This document shows, in pieces, positions 33,750 through 45,400 of a stretch of 64,000 nt of DNA. Position 1 is the first letter of the stretch, and each line of letters begins with the position of its first letter. The DNA comes from Cryptomeria japonica (taxonomy: Eukaryota; Streptophyta; Pinopsida; Cupressales; Cupressaceae), in assembly GCF_030272615.1 (NCBI RefSeq), contig NC_081410.1, positions 187,638,119-187,702,118 on the forward strand, written 5' to 3'. The notes beneath the pieces are model-generated. The model was not told the DNA's origin. It searched no databases and saw only the letters and a list, made by a program, of their open reading frames with translations. Both the position numbers and the translations under genes were made by a program.

Positions 33750-35279
33750 TGTTGGCATTATGGGAATCGATATGAAGACTCGATGCCATTGTATGTTGTC
33801 ATTGATGTCAATATATTGAAGTTTGCATCAGGCAAGTGAACTGATATGCTTGTGAACCGGTATATGTGTGAAGGAGAACTGGTATACTTGTGAACCGGTA
33901 CATGTGTGAAGGAGAACCGGTATGCTTGTGAACTGGTACATGTGTGAAGGAGAACCGATATATGGGTTAAGAAGAACAGGTATGTTGAGATGTGAATCGG
34001 CACATGGAATGTGATATGACTACTAGTTGGTAGTCTTAGCTTCAGTGTTTCCGGTCGAAGTGCTCCAAGCCTATGTGACTCAATCGATGACATTGTATGA
34101 AGAATAGATCATGTTGCCACGTCAGTCTTGTGTGTGTGAAGGATCTTGCATGTAGGAGATTGATCCTATCTACTTAGGGAATGTGCGAAGTCTGTAAATG
34201 GTGAAAACACATGATGGGTTATCAGCCGCCATGAAAACAGTGGAGAATGGATGATGGAGAATGTCTTGAGATCAGTTCAAGACTATTGCATTTAATGCAA
34301 TATGCTCAATGGTCAGGATTGAACCATTTGAATTGCTCAACCTAAGATGTTTAGGGTTTAAGCTTTATGCTTCTGACCTACTTGTTTCCTATAAGGTCGA
34401 GGTTGTGTTTCTATCTGAGGTTGTTGGCAAAAAGTTGTGTGTGTGTATCCAAGAGAAGGGATACATGATTCTTTCCAGACCAGAGGAGAGAAGTGATATC
34501 TGCAGAGTGTAAGCGCAGAAGGTGAAGAGGAGCTAAAATGGATCTACATTGGCATTGAGTGTTGTTACCAGATCATTGTGATACCTATTGATCTCTAGCC
34601 ACTTCAACAGTTGGGAAATCCCTTAATAGGGTAGTTTTAATCGGCTTACTGTAAATCCTTTAACAGGGTGACTCAAAACTATCGAGTTCTTGAAATCCTC
34701 TAGCAAGGTAACCTTTAACGGGGTTCAACCCTTAACTGGGTATTATAGCCATCCCTTAATCGGGTGATCCCTAATAGGATCGGTTCCTAATAGAACCCAT
34801 TGTATCAGTCTTTAACCGGACAGGGCTCCTAACAAAGCGGACTTCTAAAGGGTTCAAAAAAAGCTTGTGGGTATTCATCCCCACCGTGGTTTTTCCCAGT
34901 TGGGTTTCCATGTGAAAAATATGTGTGTCATGTGTGATGCTTCTTTCATGTGATACTTTGTTATTTTCTATCAATCAATGAATCATGATTGTGTTGGCAA
35001 GCTATTATATTTCTGATGATAGATTACCTGTTCATGCATAAGGGTGAAATGGAAGTGTAGTATTGTGTTGAGTGGAAAGCTAAGTGAGTAACCAGTTAAT
35101 TCTTGTCTCAGCCATTCTTAGCTTTATCGGTTGTCCTCTGTTACAAACCGATGTCACTGTTTGCTAGTCATTTGTAGTGCTTGCTATCTAACTGATTTTA
35201 GATAAGTGTTTTTGTCTGTACTGATTCACCCCCTCTCTCAGTACCAGTTTGGTACTATCCGTTCATCATTGAGTTATCA
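33750..35279 (+). repeat. 3' LTR of element C
   Basis: It is 1530 bp, TGTTGGCATT to GAGTTATCA, followed by TTAAT. The ACCGGT array is at 33839-34006 and the dyad array at 34620-34852. Most differences from the 5' copy are CG against TG or CA. Confidence 0.93.
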
Positions 35280-35284
35280 TTAAT

Positions 35285-36112
35285 CTCACAAGAACCATGA
35301 ACTTGTCATCTTATTCATGAGGACAACCCTAAAGGGGAGCAACTTTATCGACAAACACAATCAACATACCCTCACTAAACAAAATTCAATATAATTTGAT
35401 TACTGAAGAGCTAGAGGTTGTGCAACAAGATCTACAAGTTCTCACAATCCTCAACGATCTTCTAAATCATGACAAAGACAAATACCTCTCATTATCATTT
35501 CAAAATGGAGCTAAACTACCACTTGAATTTGACGTCACAACAATTCTACATGTAGGGATTAAATTAATCAAGACCATGAATCAAGTGTCATGTTGTGTCC
35601 TATAGTTCTACCCAAGTCACTATGGATTCAACCAAAAGTTCATATCTGGGTAATGACATCCTCAAGCCCAAACATTACATCACAAATGCATGCCAACATC
35701 TCTTTTCAAACAACTACAAATATATCAAACACTTCAACTTAGATTCTGACCATTGGTAGTCAAATTTTAGCACCAACAACTACCTCACAATTTGTAGTAT
35801 CAATTTCTATAGGATCAACCTATAGCATATAGAATCTGAATTAGGGATCCACCAACCCATTCAAGTCAACTTAGCCTAATGTTAGTACACACCACTTTTT
35901 TTTTACATTGAGTGGGGCAACTAATGCATAAATTCATAATCATTCAACATTTCAACAACCTCTGGTGTATACAAACACTAAGATCCATTTTTGGAAATAC
36001 CTATATGTCAAACATGCCCTTGAGCCAAATAGGCATTCTCTCTCAACAAGTCCAAAACTTGTAGAAACAAATGACTAATATTTAGACTAGAAATGAGAGT
36101 AAGAGGCACACT
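35285..36112 (+). other. Flank of element C: end of F sequence and start of a Ty3 remnant
   Basis: The first bases should continue element F, but I cannot find the end of its LTR. A 69-codon frame at 35396 (start MITEELEVVQQDLQVL) looks like degraded coding sequence and may be the N-terminal part of the Ty3 Gag that follows. No other feature is supported. Confidence 0.35.
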
Positions 36113-37810
36113 ATGGAAGATCTCCATCCATGCCCATTTGATTGGACATTATATATGTTGCCTTTCTTTCCAATCTTTGAAACTCCAAAATTTGATAAGT
36201 ACAGGGGAAATGGTGATCCTAGAGATTATATCAAAGAGTTCTATATAGCCTACATAGAAGTGGTAGATGAAGATACATATTTGATGTATCTATTTCCTAA
36301 AAGTCTTGGTGATCAGGTCTTGGAATGGTTTTCACATTTACCCCTGATGATAAGCTCATGGGGAGAGTTGGTTAAACAATTCATCACAAACATCTCACAT
36401 AATATAGACAATCATGTCACACTGATGGACTTATGTGCTACAAAAAAAAGGGAAGGTGAATCTTTTGCCTCTTTTATGCAATTTTGGCATTCCCTTTCTT
36501 GAAGATGTCCCTATTATATTACAGAGAAAGAGAAAGTAGACATATTCACCAAGAATCTCATTAATCAAATCAGAGCCCAAAATGTGAAAAGGGTCTCATT
36601 TAACAAGGTATTCTAAAGAATAACGAGGAGGGTAGCACTAGAAATAAGAGATCTAAATTTTGGTCAAAGAACAAAAATGTGACAAGTGGTGCAATTGTTG
36701 ATGTTAGAGTGGTAAATAGAGATTAACTGGTGGTTTCTTTGCAAGGGTTTACCAACCCTTTTACTCAGAACAAGAATTCGCCATAACACAATAGTATAAT
36801 CTCCATGAATGTATTACAATCCACTAATCCCCAACCTCTAAGGAACAATGCGCCACAAGGAAATTATACACCACTCAATAAACTAGTCCAGCCAGAATAA
36901 TTTGATAAGACTACTTGAGGTGAAACCCTATGAACTAGGTTTTTTTAAACTGGCCTGGTGGAATGACAATGATTTTTGTGACTACCGTCCGACTAAGGGA
37001 CATAAGACATCCAATTTTTACAAACTCAAGAATCTAATTCAGGATCTCATTAACCAAGGAAACATAAGTGTGGACAACACTAAAGGGCCATCAAATATAG
37101 ATCATATCATTTTAAATTACCCATTTGTTAAGCATGATAAAGGGAAGGCCTTGGGTTTAGGCTCGCAAGATAACAATGCAAACTATACCAGTCCCCTATG
37201 ATTACACAATCAACACCATAAATTTGAAAGATCAAATAGTTGCAACCATCATTGTCAAACCAAAGAATAAAGAGTGCAATAGTCACTTGTTGTTCCAAGG
37301 TCACACTTTAAGGAGTCCCTTCAAATCCTCCTCAGCCTATAGAGAATTATAATGTTATTGAACAAATGAAGAAAAACCCTGCTTAGATATCTATTTCTGA
37401 GCTATTGGGTATCTCTCTAACTCAAAGGGTCATATACTAGACAAAGCCCTTTGCGAGACCATTGTATAGAGAGACGTTGATGATAATAATTTTCAAACTA
37501 TGGCTGGAAACTTGGTTACAGTTCCCCTTGTTGCCTTTACAAAACAAGATTTCCTAGCAGATAAACCATCACACAATGACCCACTACATCTAGAAGTCTA
37601 TGTCCATAAGAAGTAAATCAAGAGAGTGTTGATAGACGAGGGAGCAAGACTAAACATATGCACCTTGAACTTGATCAAAGATTTGGGATATTCATAACTT
37701 CACATTGATCCTACTAAAAACATAAATATTAAAGAACATGATAATGAGGAGTCTCCATCAATTGGTGTGGTTACTTTGCTAGTGCAAGTTGTACCTATCA
37801 TTATGGACAC

Positions 37811-38258
37811 TATTACAAGCTAGGGTTGTCGTTGCACCAAAACATCGACATGTCAATGCTTAATACAACCACTAGACTTATAGAATCCACAAGAGGTTGT
37901 TAAACCATGTCACAAATCTCCACGAGGGACGTTGGCCCACTACCAACAATCCCCCTCCTAGGGTCACTCGTCGTGGCTTGCGTGATTCAAACCTGTGACC
38001 AAGCTCTGATACCACTTGTTACAAGCTAGGGTTGTCATTGCACCAAAATATCAACCTGTCAATGCTTGATACAACCACTAGACTTATAGAATCCATAGGA
38101 GGCTATTAAACCATGTCACGAATCCCCGCGAGGGATGTTGGCCCACTGCCAACAATCCCCCTCCTAGCGTCACTTGCCACGGCTTGCATGATGAATCCAC
38201 AAGAGGCTGTTAAACCATGTCATGAATCCCTGTGAGGGACATTGGCCCACTGCCAACA
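37811..38258 (-). mobile_element. TRIM (miniature LTR retrotransposon) as a tandem array with three LTRs
   Basis: Two full 138-bp LTRs (37811-37948 and 38017-38154) and one truncated LTR (about 38193-38258) alternate with a 68-bp internal region (37949-38016) and a truncated copy of it (38155-38192). On the minus strand each LTR starts TGTTGG and the unmutated full copy ends TTGTAACA, followed by PBS AGTGGTATCAGAGC; the internal region ends in the purine tract AGGAGGGGGAT. The flanks are GACAC on both sides (37806-37810 and 38259-38263), so the whole array entered as a unit or expanded later within one target duplication. It has no coding capacity. It lies in the protease region of the Ty3 remnant, which reads on after removal (MDTTFQVLDRELG). 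Confidence 0.88.
38003..38016 (-). promoter_or_regulatory. Primer-binding site of the TRIM
   Basis: The minus strand reads AGTGGTATCAGAGC, complementary to the 3' end of initiator tRNA-Met, directly after the LTR end TTGTAACA. It is the only PBS left in the array; the other internal copy has lost it. Confidence 0.85.
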
Positions 38259-38460
38259 GACACTACATTTCAAGTTTTGGATAGAGAATTGGGATATAAC
38301 ATGCTATTGGGTCACCCATAGATACATGCCATGCAAGTTCTATTGTCTACATTTCATCAGTGTGTCAAATTCCCATATAATGGCATTGAAATAACAATAC
38401 AAGGAGACCCTAACCCATTTCAACATTGTAACAATTTAAAGGCAAGTGCTAACAATTAGG

Positions 38461-39334
38461 TCCTGATAAACCAAGTGGCTCCATTTATGTCACAACTCAA
38501 AGCCCTATCAATTACTAGGGTAAATTTTAGTGGCAAATTTTTGCCAATTGGTGAATAGTCAGGATCAGGGATTTTAAAATTGGCGAATATGATAATTGAG
38601 GGTCTATCTCTCATTTGCCCAATTTTTCTATGTTTTCAATTGTAGGCAAGGTGTTTCACCATATCTTTTGGGGTCCAGTCATACTTTTTGCTCTTTTTTT
38701 TCACCAACAAATTAGAGAGTTCCAATCTACAAGTACCCATTTATTTGCCAGTACTAGCTATGATACAACAATTGTTTAGGAGGACCCATTTCCCCAACCG
38801 TTTTATAAGTTATCATTTAGGAGGACCCATTTTCGCCAGCCATGATGTAAGTTAACAATAATTATAGGTCCATGATCACCTTGGAAATTGAAAAGTATCA
38901 TTTATTTAGCTAGGGAGATTCGCTCATTTTCACTCAATAATGCCAATAAACTACTTAAATTCTCCAAAAATTTAAGATTAATTTTAAAATATTCTGCGCA
39001 ATTCACCAAATTTGGATTGATATAAATGCAATCAAAAGTTAGTACTTTATTGTCACAATTTGTTCTATTATGAGCTCTCTATAGTCGATTCAAATCAGAG
39101 ACTATTTGATACTATAGACGTTGTTTAATGGACCTCGACAAAACCAATCTATAAGTGTGAGTGAAAATTTCTTTTTCAGTATTATAAGATTATTTATCCA
39201 CATGGTTTGCAAATTTTAGTTCATTTTTAAAAAAAATTTAATAGGGCTTGATTCATTACCTGAGTAATTAGGATACAGGGGTCTATCTTCTTAGTTCTTA
39301 GATTCTATTTCTTTCAGTTTGTATTTCTTTAGAG
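38461..39334 (+). other. Non-coding sequence between the Ty3 remnant and the hAT gene
   Basis: AT-rich, with no readable domain. It probably holds the 5' terminal region of the hAT transposon. CAGGATCAGGG near 38559 resembles a hAT-type end (CAGGG) but I could not find the partner inverted repeat, so the transposon end is not called. Confidence 0.35.
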
Positions 39335-41299
39335 ATGTCAAGTAGCAAGAGTATTGAAAGTGTCGAAGGGAGGCCATCAAAGTGCTGAAATAGAAGCATA
39401 AGGTCATACTTTGGTAATGCTAATATTGGTGGTCCATCAAACGAAGATACAACATTTGTACTTGCAGACACGCCAAAAAAAATTGTTGAAGGAGAAACCT
39501 CTAAGAAAGATCAAAATGAGATAATTGAGATAGATCCCAATGCTACATCTAATATTCTAATGAAATTGGATTCCCATAATAGTCAAAATAAGTCAATTGA
39601 GGTTGATGTGAATGACCCAGATGATGTTGCCGAGAAAAGTGCAGATGATGTTGTTGGAAGTACACGTAAGGGAAAAAGAAAAGAAAAATCAAATGCAGGA
39701 CGCGACTAGGAAATAACAAGGAATTTTCAATTGGATTGGGTGTCAAGGTACCATTCACTGAATAAATGCCAAATCCAAAGAAAAATGAGCCTTCAATAGA
39801 ATGCAAGTGTATGATTTGTAGTTGGAAACTAAAAAGGGACAATAAGTTGAAGCTAAAATTGGACACTACAGAGAAGCATATTGGTAAAGTGTATGAAAAA
39901 TAAATAATAGATGGAAAAGAATGATCTGTGATTAGATGGAAAGCACAAGAAGAATGTAAACATGTTAAGTATGAAGAAGAGTATAAAGAGAATATACAAA
40001 GAGAGGAGAAGTTCATGCAAAATGTCAAGGTTTGATTGAGGATCAATTCAAACATATGATGTCAGAAACATTCAAGTCAAGAACTGTTCAGTTGAGTGTT
40101 GTTTTTCATGTTTTGAAAAATGGTCGTCCTATGTTAGACTACCTTGACTTTGCTACTTTATTAATATTTTTGAATGTTTCTAGATTTCCTTAGATGCATT
40201 GGTCAAAAAATAGTGGATGGGAATGAGCAATATGTCTTGTTGATGTGGAAAAAGATGATATAAAAGAAAATATTAAACAGTCAAAATTTATTGCATTATT
40301 TTTAGATGGAGTTACAATAGTAGATAATACTTCTTGGATATTTATGGATGTGTATACCGCAATGAAAAATGTTTGCCAATATCATTTACTCTATGTTGTT
40401 AAAATGAAGGAGAATTCCATGGTGCAAAATATATTTGAGTTAATTAAGAAATCTTTAAAATAGTGTAGCGGTATGCATGACTTGTCAATTGCCAAAAAGT
40501 TGGTGTGTGTAGGAGCTAATAGAGCTGTAGTGTTTCAAGGTCATAGGAATGGTCTTTTCAAAAAGATACAAACTTCTATTTCACCATACGTGATTGGCAT
40601 TCACTTCATGACCCACAATCTAAATTTAGCTTTTAGAATTGAGAGCAAATTTGAATCAATAGCTAGAGTTAAAAATCTGGTTAGGAAGCTATACTCGTTC
40701 TTTTGTCGAAGTCCTAAAAATTTGTAAAATATCAAAAATTTGCTAAGGGAATAACCAATGGAAGCAAGCTTATTAAGGATGTTGATACTAGATGGATCTC
40801 CTTGCAAGGACCAACAGAAAGAGTTTTCTCTGAATATAAATCCTTGATTGGACTATTGTATGAATAACAAGAGTTAGTAGACAAAGCTTCAAAGTATTTA
40901 CATAGGTTAAGTGATGTAGAGACACTCTTTATATTCGGTGGTATTCTCCCCCTTTTGAATGAAATGAGAAATCTTGTGAAAGTAGCTCAAGAAAGAACTC
41001 TGTATATTCAAGAATATACTAGTTTGCGTAGAAGGTTAATAATGACCCTTGATAATATGTATCTATCATGAGAGCCTTTTATAAAGGAAGAATTTTATAG
41101 CTAGCATCTAATGACAGATTTGGAAAAAAATGATAATTTTTTTAAGTTTAACACTAGTGAAGAGTTTTGTATATGCGTACATGTACATGATATACCAACA
41201 CCATACTTCCATTAGTGGTTGCAGGCACTCAAGTAGAATGAGAGATGTACTTGTTACCAGGGAAGCTTTTAACCAAATCATCAGTTCTATAAAAGATAG
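39335..41299 (+). pseudogene. hAT-type transposase (ZNF862/DUF4371-like), N-terminal and catalytic part
   Basis: The ATG at 39335 opens MSSSKSIESVEGRPSK, a Ser/Asp-rich leader with one early stop, ending at a TAG at 39707. A zinc-finger-like CKCMICSWKLKRDNKLKLKL with a later His (TEKHIGKVY) lies near 39805-39895. The catalytic region is clearest at 40245-40850: FIALFLDGVTIVDNTSW keeps the first Asp region, followed by GHRNGLFKKIQTSISPYVIG and IHFMTHNLNLAFR, the Cys/Thr-His-Leu block of this hAT branch, then SFFCRSPKNL and DVDTRWISLQGPTERVF. The second catalytic Asp position is not recognisable. Several stops and small frame changes. The gene is interrupted at 41299 by Copia element D and resumes at 48029. 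The family call rests on block order, which is typical of DUF4371-containing hAT proteins in plants. Confidence 0.75.
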
Positions 41300-42373
41300 T
41301 GTTGGTATTTTGGTATGGTTTTGTCATTGATGTCAACACCTACTAAACACTTATCAACTCTAACACATTGGAGATCTAACAACATTCACCAGCAAGCGAC
41401 TAATGCACAGTCACCGGTATATGGTTCACCGGCAAGATACAATGATCACTGGCACTTGGAATGGCATGCAAAATACTTGGTAATGTCAAAGACATTGTTT
41501 GGACATCGTATCTTGGAAAGTTGTTTATCAACATATTCATATTTGCATATTTTATTTTACCGACAAATAGGTCCAGGGTCATCTAGGGTTACACTGGCAG
41601 GTTTAACTTTTCCAGATCAGCATGGCATGCTATGAAGATATTTAATTAATGTTATAAATACATTGAGCCAACATGTTCAATCGGATTTTGCATCGGATAT
41701 TGTATTATTTGTAAAATGATTTTATTGTAATATCTTGTAGAGCCAACCTACTATAATTGGTCTTAGGTTATGATATAAATGTAAGATCTTAAATATAAGA
41801 TCGAATGTGGAATGCGAAGAAGATTGTGTGTGAAGGTATATGCGAGATTAAGCAGAGCTATACACGAAGACATCATTTGAAGGTAAAGCTAGGGTTTTGT
41901 GAAAGCATATCAGCATTACACTGGTACTAAATCCAGCATATGAAGATGCTATTTTAAGCAGTACATTCTTATTGGATTTAACCATCCAATTGTAGGCAGT
42001 GTGACTCCCATTTGTGTTTGAGCAGTGAGCTCTAGGCGCTTGGCCTTTCTGCATGTGCAGACCCCATTTATGTACACTTACTATCTGTAGTAGTATCATC
42101 TAATTATGGGTAAGGTTTCCTATCGTGGTTTTTCCCCTTATAGGGTTTCCACGTACAAATATTGGTGCTATGTGTTGTGGATGATTTTGTCTTTTGGTTT
42201 CATGCATCAATCTTTATTGGTATTGCATTTATCAATTAATTTGTTTCATTGGTATCATAGACTATTTCACCGGTATTAAACAGTAATTTGATTAAGTGGT
42301 TTTTGGTTTAATATTTTAAGACAATTGATTCACCCCCCCCCCCCCCCCTCTCAGTTGTCCCTGGGACCTAACA
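41300..42373 (+). repeat. 5' LTR of element D
   Basis: It is 1074 bp, TGTTGGTATTTTGG to GACCTAACA. CACCGG sites cluster at about 41410-41435, ATATAAAT at 41773-41780 is a candidate TATA, the GGTTTTTCCCC/GGGTTTCCACGTAC box is at about 42127, and a long run of about 17 C (near 42331-42348) lies in the shared GATTCACCC box. Confidence 0.93.
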
Positions 42374-42388
42374 ATTGGTATCAGAGCC
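42374..42388 (+). promoter_or_regulatory. Primer-binding site of element D
   Basis: ATTGGTATCAGAGCC follows the LTR; the unmutated initiator tRNA-Met complement. Confidence 0.9.
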
Positions 42389-42430
42389 TAGTCCTCTTTT
42401 TACAGAAGCTTAACAGCTTGAGGAGATCCA

Positions 42431-45400
42431 ATGTCTAGCAACTATTTTAGGAAGGACAGTCCTAAACTTGATGGAACTAACTATGGAATATGGAAGATCA
42501 GAATGGAGACACATTTGAACTATATTGGAAAAGATATCTAGGAGGTTACAAAGAATGGATATACTGCTCCTACTACAACTCAACCAAATCCCCCAAATCT
42601 GACTAAAGATGAAGAAAATGATTGCAAGGCAAGAGAAGCACTTTTGAGCACATTATCAAATCAGCAAATCATGGGACTATCAGATAGGTCTACTGCTAAA
42701 GCTATATGGGATCATTTGGAAACACTGAATGAAGGAGATTCCACAGTCAAAATTGCAAAACTTGAAAGCTTCTGGGTTAGGTATGAAATTCTAAAAATGG
42801 AAGCAGAAGAAAGAATTTCTGCTTTTATGGAAAGAGCAAATGAAATTGTTTTGGGTATTAAATGTTGTGGAGGAACCTTAAGTGAAGATGAAATTATTTT
42901 AAAAATTTTAAGAGGTTTGCCACCGGCATACAACATGAAGGTTACTGCAATAAATGAACTTAGAACAATGCCTAACACATCAGTAACTAGGGATACATTG
43001 ATTGGAAAAATATCAGCCTTTGAGATTGAGGAATTTGGTCCTGCTACTACTATAAAGATAGATCTAGCTTTCAAAGCATCAACATCATCTGCATCATCAT
43101 TTGACAAATCTGATTGGAAATCCTTTTATGCAAGAGAACTTGAAGAAAGCAGGAGAGAAAATGAAGAACTTGAAGAACTCGAAGCACTATTTGCAAGAAA
43201 AATGCCTAAAGGTCCAGTTGGAAGTAAGTATGAAGGTAAAGCACCCATTAAATGTTTTAACTATAATAAGATTGGTCATATGGCTTCAAGATGCCCTGAT
43301 AGACATGCTAGGTTAAGAGAAGAAGCTAGAAGAACATACAAGCCTAATCCTAAATATCAGAAATACAGATTCAAGAAAAATAAGGACAAATCTTGTTATG
43401 TTGCTAATGAAGGAGTAACTGATGATTTTGATGAGGATCCAGCAAACAATGGATGGATTTTTGTTGCTATAACAGAAGATCAACCGGCACCTGCAGTGCA
43501 ACTGGTAGAACAGGCCTTGGTAGTAAAAGTTGAAGTGAAGGATGAGTGGATCATTGACTCAGGATGCTCACATCACATGACTAGTGACAAAAGTAAATTC
43601 TTGAACTTTCAAGAATATAATGGAGGTCTAGTAAGATTTGGTGATGACAAAGCTTGTTCAATTAAAGGTAAGGGTTCAATATCTCTTAATGGTAAGAATA
43701 ACACTAACAATGTTTACTATGTTGAAGGTTTAAAGCATAATATTTTGAGTGTTGGTCAATTAGTAGAGAAAGGATTTCAGTTATAATTCAAAAATGGTAA
43801 ATGCAAAATTATGAATAGAATTGGTTTAGAAATTGCAACCGATAATCAGACCAAAGGTAATATCTTTCATTTGAATAATAGTGAAAAGACATGTTTGATT
43901 GCACACATTGATGAAAGTTGGTTATGGCACAAGAGACTCTGTCATGTAAATTTTGATTGCATGGTAAAAATTAGTACTACTAAGGTAGTTAGAGATTTAC
44001 CTAAAATTGTCAAACCTCACAACACAGTGTGTAAGGAATGCCAATTTGGAAAACAGGTTAGAGCTAGTTTTAAAAGTATTCTAGAGAAATCAAACAATTC
44101 TCTTGACTTAATTCATACTAATTTATGTGGTCTAGCTAGAACTAAAAGCTTGCAAGGTGATAGATATTTCATGCTAATCATAGATGACTATTCTAGAATG
44201 TGTTGGGTTACTTTTCTCAGAGAAAAATTAGAAGCACTTGGAAAGTTTAAACTGTTCAAAGCAATGGTTGAAAATGAAACCAGTAAGAAAATCAAATGTT
44301 TAAGATCAAACCAAAGAGGTGAATTCACATCTAAGGAATTCAATGCATTTTGTGAAGTGAATGGAATCAGAAGACAACTATTAGCACCTCAAACACCACA
44401 ACAGAATGGAGGTGTTGAAAGGAAAAATAGAACTATCTTGGATGCAGCAAGAAGTATGTTATTAGAAGCAAACTTACCACATGTATATTGGAGAGAGGCA
44501 GTAAGCATAGTGGTCTATACATTCAACAAAATTCACATCAAAGGTGAAACCGGTAAGACCCCTCATGAACTATGGTTTGGTATTATTCCTACTCTTAAAT
44601 ATTTCAGAATTTTTGGAAGCAAATGCTATATTAGAAGAGATGAGTATATTGGAAAATTTGATCCTAGAAGTGATGAAGGAATATTTCTTGGTTATTCATC
44701 TAAGATAAAAGCATATAGATGTTTTAACAAAAGATTGTAGAAAATTGTTTAAGGCACAAATGTAAAAATTGATGAACAATTCAGAGGAACTTTAAGGTTT
44801 ATGGATTATGAACTAGCAATATAAATTTTGTCAAATGAATCTACACTGAATCCACTAGCACAGAATGAAGATCCAGTTACACCGGTATCATCTAAAAATT
44901 CCATAGTAACTAAGGAACAACAACAAACCAAGACACCCTGATATGTAAGACTAAATCATTCTAAAGATCAGATAATTGGAAACAAATATAGAGGAGTTAT
45001 GACAAGAGGAAGATTGGAAAATGAAGAGGTATGTCTTATTTCTCAAATTGAACCATCATCAATTAATGAGGCATGTGAAGATAAATTTTGGATTAAAGCT
45101 ATGGAAGAAGAATTAGAACAAATTGAGAAGAATAACACTTGGACATTAGTTCCCCGACCTAAAGATAAAAATGTTATTGGAATCAAATGGGTTTTTAGAA
45201 ACAAAATTAATGAAGATGGTAAAATAATCAAAAATAAAGAAAGACTAGTGTGTAAGGGATATTCTCAAAAGGAAGGAATTGATTATAATGAAACCTTTGC
45301 ACCGGTAGCTAGAATTGAGGTAGTAAGATTATTTTTGGCTTTTGCAGCTCATAAGAACTATAAAGTATATCAGATGGATATTAAATGTGCATTTTTGAAT

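Larger units (their letters stand above)
28325..35279 (+). mobile_element. Element C: Sirevirus-like Copia retrotransposon, defective
   Basis: The LTRs (28325-29857 and 33750-35279) are flanked by TTAAT (28320-28324 and 35280-35284). The element is 6,955 bp with PBS, gag-pol in Copia order (protease, integrase, RT, RNase H) and four purine tracts before the 3' LTR. The N-terminal half of RT is deleted and four stops interrupt pol, so it cannot move on its own. Palindromic ACCGGT arrays in the LTR and multiple PPTs fit the Sirevirus type. Confidence 0.92.
36113..38460 (+). pseudogene. Ty3-type (Athila/Tat-like) gag and protease remnant
   Basis: The retrotransposon Gag domain is clear at 36180-36480: FDKYRGNGDPRDYIKEF, then LFPKSLGDQVLEWFSHLP and SWGELVKQFI, the pattern of Pfam Retrotrans_gag. 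Near 36960-37080 the phrase FCDYRPTKGHKTSNFYKLK matches the Cys/His-containing segment of these elements (usually CxxH with KGHxT), followed by LIQDLINQGNISV. A retropepsin-like stretch VLIDEGARLNICTLNLI (about 37630-37680) carries the D-x-G triad as DEG, where DGG is usual. The protein continues on the far side of the TRIM insertion (FQVLDRELGYNMLLGHP, about 38265-38320) and fades near 38460. Many stops and frame changes. The orientation and family are clear; RT, integrase and LTRs of this copy are not seen. Confidence 0.75.

Noticed and set aside
37806-38263. Host tRNA gene suspected from GGTATCAGAGC near 38010
   Set aside because: It is the complement of the tRNA-Met 3' end used as a primer site, without cloverleaf or promoter boxes, and fits the TRIM structure.
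38559-38569. CAGGATCAGGG as the hAT terminal inverted repeat
   Set aside because: No inverted partner or 8-bp duplication is found after 48743, so the transposon end is left open.
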